Shown here in pieces: positions 8,231-17,424 of a DNA stretch of 64,000 nucleotides. Below the pieces are notes generated by a model. That model ran no database searches. It was not told where the DNA came from and worked only from the letters and a program-made list of their open reading frames with translations. The stretch is from Treponema_C sp050937815 (lineage in GTDB: Bacteria; Spirochaetota; Spirochaetia; Treponematales; Treponemataceae), in contig NZ_JACDIJ010000002.1 in assembly GCF_050937815.1 (NCBI RefSeq), forward strand, positions 372,001-436,000, read 5' to 3'. Numbering within the stretch: position 1 is the first letter of the stretch; each line of letters starts with the position of its first letter. The position numbers were made by a program, and so were the translations under genes.

Positions 8231-9976
8231 TTAAAACATCATGTGTATGCCGCCGGCATTGCGGTGAAGCAGTACCGCTTCTTCCATATCCCGTTTTTGT
8301 ATAGACCGGCGGCCTTCGATATCCGCAATTGTGCGCGCAAGTTTTATGCATGAATGAACGCCCCGCGATGAAAAACCGAAGCGGCCGGCACTGTCGGTTA
8401 AAAAAAGCTCGGTTTCGCCGTCGAGGGGGCATAAGCTGCGAATCTGTGAAACATCGAGGCGTGCGTTCGGACATGTTTGCCTGTGCCGCTGCAGGGCGAC
8501 GGCCCTGCCTATGCCTTTGCGCATGCTTTGTGTCGTTTGCTTTTGTTCTTGGGCCGCTTGAGGAGCAGTATCGTTTGAAAGAGCAATCCGTATATCGATT
8601 CTGTCCAAAAGGGGCGCGGAAAAACGCCGCCAATATTGTTCGACTGCGCGCGGATGACACAAGCATATTTTATCGGCGGAACCGAAGTTTCCGCAGGGGC
8701 AGGGGTTTGCCGCAAGCAACAATTGAAAAAGAGCCGGATATACTGCGGTACGCGCCGCCCTGCTTAAAGTGATTTTTCCTTCTTCCAAAGGAACGCGCAA
8801 AGCTTGCAGTACCGAAAGACGAAAATCGGCGGCTTCATCCAAAAATAATACTCCGTTGTGGGCAAGAGATATTTCTCCCGGCCTGCACTGTAAGCCGCCG
8901 CCTATCATACCTTCCAAACTTGCGCTTTGGTGCGGACGGCGAAAGGGAGCGTCGCGGAGTATTTGCGTTCCTGCGGGTAAAAGACCGGCGATACTGTAAA
9001 TTCTCGTTACCGGCAGCGCTTCTTCTTCGGTAAGAAGGGGTAAAAGCGTGTAAAAACGGCTGAGGGCGAGGGTTTTCCCGCAGCCCGGCGATCCGTATAC
9101 AATGAGATTATGACGTCCGGCAGCTGCAATTTGCAGGGCGCGGATAAAAAAGGTTTGTCCTTTAATTTCCCCGTAATCGAGTTCGGGCGGAAAATCCGCA
9201 AATACAACCTCTTCGGTATTTTTTTGAACGCCCGATATTGTTGTACGTTTTTGCAAAATACCGCCGGCCGAACCGTTTTTGTCCGGACTGCTGTTGTCTA
9301 AACCGGCGGCCGAACTTGTACACCCTTGTTCCCGTCCGCTTAATTCCCGTTCTTCCGGCTCGGATTCGTTTAATGCGTTTAATTCGCTTAAAATGCCGAA
9401 AGCGTCGGTTAGACGGGCGGCGGCAAAAACCCGCATTGCCGGCACTTTTACGGGTACTTGTGTTTTTGGTGCTTCGCAGTTTTTGCCCGATTTTTCGTTT
9501 TTTTCACACCGGTAATCCTGTGTAAAAACTGCCGCTTCGGCCTTATTTTCCGCCGGGATAATACAATAGCTTATGCCGTTTTCCCGTGCGGTCGAAAGGG
9601 CTGCATGAACGCCGCGTACCGGACGGATACGGCCGGAAAGTTCCAATTCTCCCATAACAAGGACGGTTTTGGCGCAGGACGGAGGCTGCGCTATCGATTG
9701 ACAGATGCTTTTATTCAAAACGGCAAGAGCTATTGCCAAGTCGAAGCCCGCTCCTTCTTTTTTTACGTCCGCCGGCGATAAACTGATTAAAATACGTTCG
9801 ATAGGAAAATCAAAGCCGGAATTCCGTATGGCCGCCCGCATACGCTCACGGGCTTCTTTTACCGCATTGTCCGCAAGACCTACCATATCCACGGCGGGAA
9901 TGCCGCGCCGCAAATCCACTTCAACCGTAACTAAAGAGCCTTCGTATCCGAAGGGCGAAAAACTGATAATATTCAT
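8231..9976 (-). CDS. ComM/YifB-family Mg-chelatase-like AAA+ ATPase
   Basis: The ComM/YifB family consists of hexameric AAA+ helicases that promote branch migration during natural transformation in other bacteria. The 581-residue product has the N-terminal Lon-protease-like fold (VDLRRGIPAVDMVGLAD, SPADVKKEGAGFDLAIAL), Walker A GSPGCGKT near residue 296, Walker B GVLFLDEAADF and the cysteine-rich NPCPCG...CLCHPR loop. A poorly conserved insert occupies about residues 165-255, between the two domains. A GAGGTGACCT ribosome site precedes the ATG. No other competence gene lies nearby, so DNA uptake cannot be inferred from this gene alone. Confidence 0.92.
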   Translation of the reverse strand: MNIISFSPFGYEGSLVTVEVDLRRGIPAVDMVGLADNAVKEARERMRAAIRNSGFDFPIERILISLSPADVKKEGAGFDLAIALAVLNKSICQSIAQPPSCAKTVLVMGELELSGRIRPVRGVHAALSTARENGISYCIIPAENKAEAAVFTQDYRCEKNEKSGKNCEAPKTQVPVKVPAMRVFAAARLTDAFGILSELNALNESEPEERELSGREQGCTSSAAGLDNSSPDKNGSAGGILQKRTTISGVQKNTEEVVFADFPPELDYGEIKGQTFFIRALQIAAAGRHNLIVYGSPGCGKTLALSRFYTLLPLLTEEEALPVTRIYSIAGLLPAGTQILRDAPFRRPHQSASLEGMIGGGLQCRPGEISLAHNGVLFLDEAADFRLSVLQALRVPLEEGKITLSRAARTAVYPALFQLLLAANPCPCGNFGSADKICLCHPRAVEQYWRRFSAPLLDRIDIRIALSNDTAPQAAQEQKQTTQSMRKGIGRAVALQRHRQTCPNARLDVSQIRSLCPLDGETELFLTDSAGRFGFSSRGVHSCIKLARTIADIEGRRSIQKRDMEEAVLLHRNAGGIHMMF

Positions 9977-10029
9977 AGGTCACCTCATACTTATGATAGG
10001 CGCCGATTGAAAAAAAAACAGACTTATCG

Positions 10030-10066
10030 CGTAAAAAATATATAAATTCCGTAAAAAGTATATAAA
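10030..10066. repeat. Two tandem copies of a 17-bp AT-rich motif
   Basis: CGTAAAAAATATATAAA at 10030-10046 and CGTAAAAAGTATATAAA at 10050-10066 differ at one base and are set 20 bases apart, close to two helical turns. They lie upstream of comM and downstream of the PHP gene in an otherwise gene-free stretch. A regulator site is possible. Confidence 0.4.
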
Positions 10067-10145
10067 AGGCAGGTAAAAAGAGAAGGCGGCCGAAAACCGC
10101 ATTTTGAGAAAAACTGTATTTTGAACAAGCCCCTGTTATCCGTTA

Positions 10146-11000
10146 TTATCCGTTGCGGGCGGCAATTAATGCGGGCTGCAATTCATCGATCAAAAAGCGC
10201 TCGTCTATGGGTTTTTGCCCTGCGGTTTTTCCTATTTTGCGGTCCGGCCGTTTTTCACCGTGAAAATCGCTTCCGGCGGTTATAAAAAAACCTATTCTTT
10301 TACCCGTTTCTTCAAGCCGCTTACATTCTGCAACGCGCGCTCCCGGATGCCATGCTTCAATACCTGCGATTCCCTTTTCAAAAAGTTCTTCCAAAACGCC
10401 GGGAAGCTTACCCCAAGACAGGTATAAAGACATCGGATGTGCCAAAACGGGAAGCCCGCCGCTTTTTTTTATTGCATGAACGGCGTCTTCGACATCGGCT
10501 CCCCGCCGTTCCGCATAACAGGGTCTGCCCTTTGCCAAATAGCGGTCAAAAGCTTGCTGACGTGTTTTTACGATTTTTTTTAGGGCCAAATAATCGGCAA
10601 TATGAGGTCTGCCTAATGACGGCGTATGAAAAAAGTCTTCCAATTCGGCGCGGCTTATGCATATGCCGATATTTTTCAACTTTTTAAGGATTTCATCGTT
10701 GCGTTTTTTTCTGTTTTCCTGTAAAAAATCAATAAGGGAATATAAATGTCCGCTCGGATTGTCTATGCCCAAGCCCAACATGTGGAATTCGCCCTGCGGC
10801 CATTGAATATTCAGTTCGATTCCGGGAATAAACTCTATTTTTGCTTGTTGTGCGGCTTTTGACGCTTCTTCCAACCCCGAAAGCGTATCGTGGTCGGTAA
10901 GGGCTGCGGCAGAAAGGCCTTTTTCGGCACAATAAAAAATCAATTCCGAAGGAGAAAAACTGCCGTCGGATGCGGATGAATGAGTATGTAAATCTATCAT
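10146..11000 (-). CDS. PHP-domain phosphoesterase (RNase AM / nucleoside bisphosphate phosphatase type)
   Basis: This 284-residue PHP-fold metal hydrolase carries the ordered metal ligands: HTHSSASDGS at residues 4-13, LTDHDT near 35, an Asp/Glu-rich GIELN near 60, and AHP and GSDFHG in the C-terminal half. Characterised relatives (YciV/RnaAM) remove 3' phosphate from nucleoside 3',5'-bisphosphates and trim short RNA. It is a single gene between comM and the divergent cyclic-nucleotide-domain gene. No ribosome site precedes the ATG at 11000, which follows a run of seven T on the coding strand and a TATTGT box. Confidence 0.85.
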   Translation of the reverse strand: MIDLHTHSSASDGSFSPSELIFYCAEKGLSAAALTDHDTLSGLEEASKAAQQAKIEFIPGIELNIQWPQGEFHMLGLGIDNPSGHLYSLIDFLQENRKKRNDEILKKLKNIGICISRAELEDFFHTPSLGRPHIADYLALKKIVKTRQQAFDRYLAKGRPCYAERRGADVEDAVHAIKKSGGLPVLAHPMSLYLSWGKLPGVLEELFEKGIAGIEAWHPGARVAECKRLEETGKRIGFFITAGSDFHGEKRPDRKIGKTAGQKPIDERFLIDELQPALIAARNG

Positions 11001-11006
11001 AAAAAA

Positions 11007-11036
11007 ACAATAGCATAATTTTTATTTTTATGTTAT
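11007..11036 (-). promoter_or_regulatory. Possible leaderless promoter of the PHP gene
   Basis: On the minus strand ATAACA, 18 bases, TATTGT, then six bases to the ATG. Both boxes are imperfect, but the geometry matches the other leaderless starts of this window. Confidence 0.35.
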
Positions 11037-11117
11037 AATAATACTAGGGTATTGAAGACTTTTCACTTTTTTTGTGGAATTTAATGCCCCTATTTTAAAT
11101 AGCGCAGAGGAACGGTC

Positions 11118-12392
11118 ATGCCTAAGGCGATGCAGTATACAAAAGGTTCGATTATTTATTTTTCAGGCGATCGCGATGAACGGATTTTTATCCTGCAGCA
11201 GGGACTTATTGTTTTAACGAGCACGGATATTGAAACCGGTGCGCCGCAAACGGAACATGTAAAGCGAGGCGAATTTTTCGGTGTAAAATCGGCTTTAGGG
11301 CATTTTCCGCGCGAAGAAACGGCGACGGTTATTGCGGACAGTTTGGTTATCGTTTTAAATGTTGCCGAATTTGAAAAAATGTTCAGCGAAAACAGAGCTG
11401 TTATTATGAAAATGCTCCGTGTTTTTTCAAATCAACTTCGCGCAATTCACCGCAAAACCGAATCCATTTTAAATAGCAATGCCGATGTCGATCAGCCGAC
11501 GGGTATGTTTTCGGTTGCGCAAAGTTTTCTCGAAGACGAGCAATATAAAACATGCTGCGATGTATGCATGAAACTCTTATCCCGTTTTCCGAACGCCTCG
11601 AACAAAGAAGAAGTGGCAAAATTATATACGAGTACAAAACGCCGTCTGGATATGCAAAAACAGCGCGGCGGCAATCAGCGCCAAATAGCTGCGGCTACGG
11701 TTGAAGCTGCGGAAAACACACAGGGGTCTCCGGCCGGAGCACTTAAGCAATTTTCGCTTCCGGCGTTTTCGCGGTTTGCAAAAACATTTGAACCCGGTTC
11801 CGTTATCATTGCCGAATATGAACCCGGCGACAGTTTTTATCTTATTCAATCGGGGTATGTTCAGTTGGTAAAATGTGTAAAGGGCGCTAAAAAAAATCTC
11901 GATATTTTGCGTCCGTCGGAATTTTTCGGCGAAATGGCTATTTTGGAAAATTCGCCGCGTTCCGCCACTGCCGTTGCCGTTGATAAGGTTGAAGTTTTGG
12001 AATTCAATAAAGAAAACTTCGAGCTTTTAATTACGGGAAACCCGCAAATCGCTCTGATATTGCTTAAGCTTTTTTGCAAGCGCATTTACGATCAAAAGCG
12101 CCGATTTAGAATTTTGGTTATTGAAGATACACAAGCGCGTATTGCCGACGTTTTTTTGATGTTTGCCGAAATGAATGCTCCGCTTGATCCGAACGAACGC
12201 ACGATGCGTTTTAATTTGACCATTCAGGATATTTCGCATTGGGCGGGACTTCCCGTCGATATCGTACGCGATGAGATAAATAAATTCGTCGAAAAGCGCA
12301 AAATAGAAGTGTATGACAGTTATATTGTGGTGAGCAATATTGTCGATATGCGCCGCATTGTAGATACAAGGGCGGCTTTGCGCACCGTCTAA
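11118..12392 (+). CDS. Regulator with two cyclic-nucleotide-binding domains and a C-terminal winged helix
   Basis: This 424-residue protein has the architecture cNMP domain (about 5-105), helical linker (about 130-210), second cNMP domain (about 220-325), then a Crp-type helical/DNA-binding tail (about 330-424). The second domain has the full phosphate-binding cassette FFGEMAILENSPRSATAVA with Glu and Arg in place. The first (GEFFGVKSALGHFPREETATV) lacks the usual RSA and is probably not a strong ligand site. An AGAGG ribosome site precedes the ATG. It may respond to cAMP made by the CHASE2 cyclase of this window, which is inference only. DNA targets are unknown. Confidence 0.82.
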   Translation: MPKAMQYTKGSIIYFSGDRDERIFILQQGLIVLTSTDIETGAPQTEHVKRGEFFGVKSALGHFPREETATVIADSLVIVLNVAEFEKMFSENRAVIMKMLRVFSNQLRAIHRKTESILNSNADVDQPTGMFSVAQSFLEDEQYKTCCDVCMKLLSRFPNASNKEEVAKLYTSTKRRLDMQKQRGGNQRQIAAATVEAAENTQGSPAGALKQFSLPAFSRFAKTFEPGSVIIAEYEPGDSFYLIQSGYVQLVKCVKGAKKNLDILRPSEFFGEMAILENSPRSATAVAVDKVEVLEFNKENFELLITGNPQIALILLKLFCKRIYDQKRRFRILVIEDTQARIADVFLMFAEMNAPLDPNERTMRFNLTIQDISHWAGLPVDIVRDEINKFVEKRKIEVYDSYIVVSNIVDMRRIVDTRAALRTV

Positions 12393-12492
12393 AATATTTT
12401 AATCGGCCGCTGTTTTTAACGTGCTCGCTCTTTTTCCGCTCTTGACGTTTCCGATTCGGTTTTTCGATTACTCGGAAATACAAGCTTGTACA

Positions 12493-12521
12493 TTGCAGTT
12501 TTTTCCCCTTTCGGTTATACT
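12493..12521 (+). promoter_or_regulatory. Leaderless-type promoter of purL
   Basis: TTGCAG (12493-12498), 17 bases, TATACT (12516-12521), six T, then ATG at 12528. There is no room for a ribosome site between the predicted transcription start and the ATG. Confidence 0.65.
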
Positions 12522-12527
12522 TTTTTT

Positions 12528-15500
12528 ATGTTTCGTATCTATATTGAAAGAAAAGACGGTTTTCAAAATGAAGCGGAACGCATATACGACGATTTAACCG
12601 GCTTTTTGGGTATTTCAGGTATAAAAAAACTGCGCTTTATAAACCGTTATGACATAGAAAATGTCGACAGTGAAACTTTTCGAAAAGCTGTGCGCTGTGT
12701 TTTTTCCGAACCGCAAAGCGATCTGTGCTGTTTTGAACAGCCGCCTTCGACAGAAGGAAACACCGTCATCATATGGGAATATCTTCCGGGTCAGTACGAC
12801 CAGCGTTCGGATTCGGCGCAGCAGTGTTTGTCCCTCTTGGAAAAAGATACCCTCGCACAAAGCGGCGGTGAAAAACCCATAGTTAAGTGCGCAAAGATGG
12901 TTGTTATAGACGGAAACATATCCGAAACGGATATAGGCCGTATAAAAAGTTATCTTATAAACCCCGTCGATTCGCGGGAAGCATCATCGACCCTGCCCCA
13001 AACGTTAAAAACGGAGCTTCTCATGCCCGGTAAAATTTCCCGTATTGACGGCTTTATTGCCATGAATCAAGAGGATTTAAGCGTTTTAGCTTCATCGATG
13101 TCCCTTGCTATGGATAACGCGGATCTGTTGTTTTTACAGGATTATTTTAAAAACATAGGGCGGAATCCTTCCGAAACCGAAATTCGTGTTTTGGATACTT
13201 ATTGGTCCGATCACTGCCGGCACACAACCTTTAATACGCTTTTAGAATCAATCGATATTGAGGACGGTTTTTTTGCCGATTCTTTTAAAGCTTCTTTAAA
13301 AGAATACGAGTCTATGCGGAATGAAGTATACGGTTTGTCCGCGCGCGAACCGTCTTTAATGGATATGGCGTGTATCGGTGCAAAATACTTTAAAAAACGG
13401 GGCTTACTTGAAGATGTGGAAATATCGAAAGAAATAAATGCATGTTCAGTATATATCGATGTTGAATGTGAAAATCCCAAAACTTCAGAAAAATGGCTTT
13501 TGATGTTTAAAAACGAAACCCATAATCATCCGACCGAAATAGAACCCTTCGGAGGAGCCGCAACCTGTATCGGAGGGGCAATCCGCGATCCTCTGTCGGG
13601 GCGTTCTTGGGTGTATCAATCTTTGCGCGTAACGGGAGCTGCGGATCCGCGCACGCCTGCCGACAAAACGCGGCCGGGTAAATTACCGCAATTAAAACTT
13701 ACCCGTGAAGCGGCAAGCGGGTTCAGTTCGTACGGAAACCAAATAGGTCTTGCTACCGGACAGGTTACGGAAATATATGACAGCGGCTTTGAAGCAAAAC
13801 GCATGGAGCTGGGTGCCGTTATAGCGGCCGCTCCGGCTTCATCGGTAAAGCGGGAAGAACCCGAAGCCGGAGATTGTGTTATTTTAGTCGGCGGAGGCAC
13901 CGGCCGGGACGGTATCGGAGGTGCAACCGGTTCTTCAAAAGTTCATACAAAGGCATCGGTGACTCAGGCTGCGGCGGAGGTACAAAAAGGAAACGCCGTT
14001 GAAGAGCGAAAAATTCAGCGTTTGTTCCGCAATCCTCAAGTGAGCGCACTGATACGGCGCTGTAATGATTTCGGCGCCGGAGGTGTTGCTGTAGCGGTAG
14101 GTGAGTTGGCCGACGGTTTGGAAATCAACTTGGATGCGGTTCCGAAAAAATATGAAGGATTAAACGGCACGGAACTTGCAATTTCCGAATCGCAAGAAAG
14201 AATGGCCGTTGTCGTAAAAGATAAGGATGCCGAAACGTTTATTGCCGCCGCTGCAGCGGAAAATTTGAACGCAGTTGTAATTGCAAAAATTACCGATTCA
14301 AAGCGTTTGGTAATGAAATGGCAGGGCGATACTATCGTCGATTTGGATCGCACATTTTTGGACAGTGCCGGATCTGCGCGCCGTGCCAGTGCCCGTATTT
14401 CGGCCCCCGATAAAGATAAATCACCTTTAAATCGTCCTTCGGATGCGGTTTTTACGGTTTTAAAAACAAAGGGCATAAAGGAAGCGTGGTTTGCATGTTT
14501 AAGCGATTTGGCCGTATGTTCGCAGCGCGGTTTATCCGAACGTTTTGACGGCAGTATCGGTGCTGCAACCGTGTTGTTCCCGATGGGCGGCCGTTTTCAA
14601 GCGACACCGGAAATCGGTTGTGCGGCAAAAATTCCCGTACCCTATCCCAAGCAAACAAAAACCGCAAGTCTTATGGCTTTCGGCTATGACCCGCGCATTT
14701 CCTCATGGAGTCCGTGGCACGGCGCGCAATATGCGGTTGTGCAGTCTTTAACGCGCATTGTGTGTATGGGCGGCCGCAGCGAAAACTGCCGGCTCAGTTT
14801 TCAAGAGTATTTTGAATCCGCCGTTTCTCCGCACAGCTGGGGAAAACCCGCTGCGGCTCTTTTAGGCGCTTTAAGTGCTCAAAAGGCTATGGGGATTGCA
14901 GCTATAGGCGGTAAAGATTCCATGTCCGGCAGCTTTGAAGACATTCATGTACCGCCGACGCTGGTTTCCTTTGCAGTTGACACGGTTGATGTCAATATGA
15001 TAAGCGGCGGCGCTTTTACCCGTCCTGCGAATAATGTATATATGTTCAAATTAGCCGTGCAGGCCGACGGTGCTCCCGATTATGCGTCATTTAAAGAAAA
15101 CTGCCGGTTTTTATACAAATTGCGGTTGTTACAAGCCGTGTGTTCCGCTTATCCCGTTGAAAGCGGGGGAATTGCTGCCGCTGTAAGCAAAATGTGCTTC
15201 GGCAACCGTATCGGCTTTGATTTTGACGGCTCTTTTATCAAAACATACGGTGCAGAGTACGGTTTTGCCCCGCTTTACGGTTCTTTTATCATAGAAACCG
15301 CTTTAGATACTGATGAAATAACGCGGCTTGCCGCCGAATACGGCTTTATTCCGCCGATTTTTTTGGGCAAAACGTGCGAGCAAGCCCGTATCATATGGGA
15401 AAACAGCAGTATAGATATTGAAGAAGCGTTAAAATGCTGGGAAAAACCGCTGAGCAGCGTTTTTGCACCCGTATCGAATAAAAAACCGGAGCAAGCCGTT

Positions 15501-16427
15501 TTAAACGGGTTGAGCGCTATGCCCGATTTTGCCTTGCATAAACATGTGTCGGCACAACAAGCACCGTCCGAGCGCCGACGGATGAAAAAACGCTTTTCAG
15601 TACATATGAAAGAAGCTCCCGCCGTGCTGTTGCCCGTTTTCCCGGGAACGAATTGCGAATACGATATGGCGCATGCCTTTTCGCTTGCCGGCGCAAAACC
15701 GGAAATTTTTGTATTTTGCAACAACAGTCCGCAAGCGCTTCGTGAATCTTTATCCGCATTTGAACGGAAACTCAAAAACTGCCGTATATTAGCCCTTTCG
15801 GGAGGTTTTTCGGCAGGAGATGAGCCGGACGGATCCGGAAAATTTATCGCCAATATTCTCAGGCAGCCGCGCATTGCGGATGCGGTGTATTCTTTGCTCC
15901 AAAAAGACGGTTTGATATTGGGAATTTGCAACGGTTTTCAAGCTTTAATAAAAACGGGCTTGCTGCCGTACGGCGAAATCCGCGAACCTTCCGAAACGGC
16001 GCCGACTCTTACTTTTAATACGCTGGGGCGGCATATATCGAGAATGTGTACGACGCGAACCGTTTCTTTTGTTTCGCCCTGGGCTCATGATTCCAGTATT
16101 TTGTCCGGCGAACTTCACACAATTGCGGTTTCGCACGGGGAGGGGCGCTTGCTAATAAGTACCGCCGAAGCCGAAGCCCTTTTTAAAAACGGACAAGTAT
16201 TCAGCCAATATACGGACATAAACGGAATGCCGGCTCTGTATGAACCCGATAATCCCAACGGTTCCGCCTTTGCAATCGAAGGTTTAACAAGTCCGGACGG
16301 CCGGATATTGGGAAAAATGGGACACAGTGAGCGCGGTATTTCCGGAATAAAAGGCAGTGTGCTGAAAAATATCGGCGGGAACAAAGAACAAAATATTTTT
16401 GCTGCCGGTGTGCAGTATTTTATGTAA
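12528..16427 (+). CDS. purL: Phosphoribosylformylglycinamidine synthase, large single-chain form
   Basis: This enzyme converts FGAR, glutamine and ATP to FGAM in de novo purine synthesis. At 1299 residues it is the fused form with synthetase and glutaminase in one chain. The AIR-synthetase-like region shows TYWSDHCRHTTF near 224 and FKNETHNHPTEIEPFGGA near 340. The C-terminal glutaminase has VFPGTNCEYDMA, the nucleophile cysteine in GICNGFQALI near 1135 and HGEGR. The ATG at 12528 is chosen over an in-frame codon at 12486 because of the promoter position and the normal N-terminus MFRIYIERKDGF. No other purine gene is in the window. The thioredoxin-like gene follows after 10 bases. Confidence 0.95.
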   Translation: MFRIYIERKDGFQNEAERIYDDLTGFLGISGIKKLRFINRYDIENVDSETFRKAVRCVFSEPQSDLCCFEQPPSTEGNTVIIWEYLPGQYDQRSDSAQQCLSLLEKDTLAQSGGEKPIVKCAKMVVIDGNISETDIGRIKSYLINPVDSREASSTLPQTLKTELLMPGKISRIDGFIAMNQEDLSVLASSMSLAMDNADLLFLQDYFKNIGRNPSETEIRVLDTYWSDHCRHTTFNTLLESIDIEDGFFADSFKASLKEYESMRNEVYGLSAREPSLMDMACIGAKYFKKRGLLEDVEISKEINACSVYIDVECENPKTSEKWLLMFKNETHNHPTEIEPFGGAATCIGGAIRDPLSGRSWVYQSLRVTGAADPRTPADKTRPGKLPQLKLTREAASGFSSYGNQIGLATGQVTEIYDSGFEAKRMELGAVIAAAPASSVKREEPEAGDCVILVGGGTGRDGIGGATGSSKVHTKASVTQAAAEVQKGNAVEERKIQRLFRNPQVSALIRRCNDFGAGGVAVAVGELADGLEINLDAVPKKYEGLNGTELAISESQERMAVVVKDKDAETFIAAAAAENLNAVVIAKITDSKRLVMKWQGDTIVDLDRTFLDSAGSARRASARISAPDKDKSPLNRPSDAVFTVLKTKGIKEAWFACLSDLAVCSQRGLSERFDGSIGAATVLFPMGGRFQATPEIGCAAKIPVPYPKQTKTASLMAFGYDPRISSWSPWHGAQYAVVQSLTRIVCMGGRSENCRLSFQEYFESAVSPHSWGKPAAALLGALSAQKAMGIAAIGGKDSMSGSFEDIHVPPTLVSFAVDTVDVNMISGGAFTRPANNVYMFKLAVQADGAPDYASFKENCRFLYKLRLLQAVCSAYPVESGGIAAAVSKMCFGNRIGFDFDGSFIKTYGAEYGFAPLYGSFIIETALDTDEITRLAAEYGFIPPIFLGKTCEQARIIWENSSIDIEEALKCWEKPLSSVFAPVSNKKPEQAVLNGLSAMPDFALHKHVSAQQAPSERRRMKKRFSVHMKEAPAVLLPVFPGTNCEYDMAHAFSLAGAKPEIFVFCNNSPQALRESLSAFERKLKNCRILALSGGFSAGDEPDGSGKFIANILRQPRIADAVYSLLQKDGLILGICNGFQALIKTGLLPYGEIREPSETAPTLTFNTLGRHISRMCTTRTVSFVSPWAHDSSILSGELHTIAVSHGEGRLLISTAEAEALFKNGQVFSQYTDINGMPALYEPDNPNGSAFAIEGLTSPDGRILGKMGHSERGISGIKGSVLKNIGGNKEQNIFAAGVQYFM

Positions 16428-16437
16428 GGGAGTACGG

Positions 16438-17424
16438 ATGAAGGTTTCTATAAAATTATGTGTTATTACAGCGGTTGTTTTTTTTATACCGGCGGTACTC
16501 TTTATAAGCTGTTATGCAAAACTTGCCGTATGGTATACCGATTTTAATACTGCGCTTGCCGTTGCGCAAGCCGAAAATAAAAATATTTTTTTGCTTTTTA
16601 CCGGAATGGAATGGGACGGAATCAGTAAAGATTTAAGCCCCGCTATTTTTGACACCGAAGAATTCAAAAGGGAGGCCGGTAAAAAATATGTACTATTGCA
16701 TATCGATATTCCCGACATCACGGCGGCAGCGCAGTCCGAAACCGCAGCACCCGAATACCGGCTTGCAGTAAATATGAGCGTTCAAGCCTCACCTTCCGCC
16801 TTATTGGTTACGAAAGCGGGACAGCCCTTTGCTTTTTTACCGATGACAACCGAAACAAAAACTCCCGCCGATGTTTTAAAACTTGTCCGTGCGGAAAAAA
16901 AGAATGAAAGAAAAATCGATACGCTTTATGCAAAAATGCAAAAAACGTCCGGCATAGATAAGGTAAAAGCGACGGATGCCTATATAGAAGCCGTTCCGGA
17001 ACGCTTCCATATAACATTAACCGATTTGTTTTCGCAGATAATTGAAGCCGATCCTGAAAATAAAAGCGGCTTGCTGGGAAAATATAAGCTGCATAAAGCC
17101 TTTGAAACGGCTTCAAAAGCTTTTCATGCCGGAGATATTGAAGGAGCTTTAAATACCTTTTTTATACTGATAAATGAAAAAGGCTTGCTTTCTCCGATTG
17201 AAACGCAACATGCATATTATGCACTGGGTTTTCTTTCCGCTCAAAGCGGGAAAATTGCTCAAGATGAAGTGATAGTTTATTTTCGGCAAGCATATGATGC
17301 CGCTCCGGACAGCGAAGGCGCCGCCGATTTGTTATCTTTAATCGATTCTCTTTCGAATGCAGGGAATCCCGCTGTGCAAGATTCTTCTCCCGGTTTAAAC
17401 CAACCGGTTTTAAAAAACAAATGA
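16438..17424 (+). CDS. Thioredoxin-fold protein lacking the CxxC active site
   Basis: The 328-residue protein has an N-terminal membrane/signal segment (about 5-25), a thioredoxin-like domain (about 30-145) and a helical C-terminal region. The domain matches DUF255/thioredoxin_7 proteins (VWYTDFNTALAVAQAENK, FLLFTG, VLLHIDIPD), but where relatives have a WCxxC motif this has EWDGISKDL, so both redox cysteines are gone. It cannot be a disulfide oxidoreductase; a chaperone or binding role is possible. A GGGAG ribosome site precedes the ATG at 16438. It overlaps the next gene by 4 bases and forms an operon with purL upstream and two CBS proteins downstream. Confidence 0.75.
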   Translation: MKVSIKLCVITAVVFFIPAVLFISCYAKLAVWYTDFNTALAVAQAENKNIFLLFTGMEWDGISKDLSPAIFDTEEFKREAGKKYVLLHIDIPDITAAAQSETAAPEYRLAVNMSVQASPSALLVTKAGQPFAFLPMTTETKTPADVLKLVRAEKKNERKIDTLYAKMQKTSGIDKVKATDAYIEAVPERFHITLTDLFSQIIEADPENKSGLLGKYKLHKAFETASKAFHAGDIEGALNTFFILINEKGLLSPIETQHAYYALGFLSAQSGKIAQDEVIVYFRQAYDAAPDSEGAADLLSLIDSLSNAGNPAVQDSSPGLNQPVLKNK

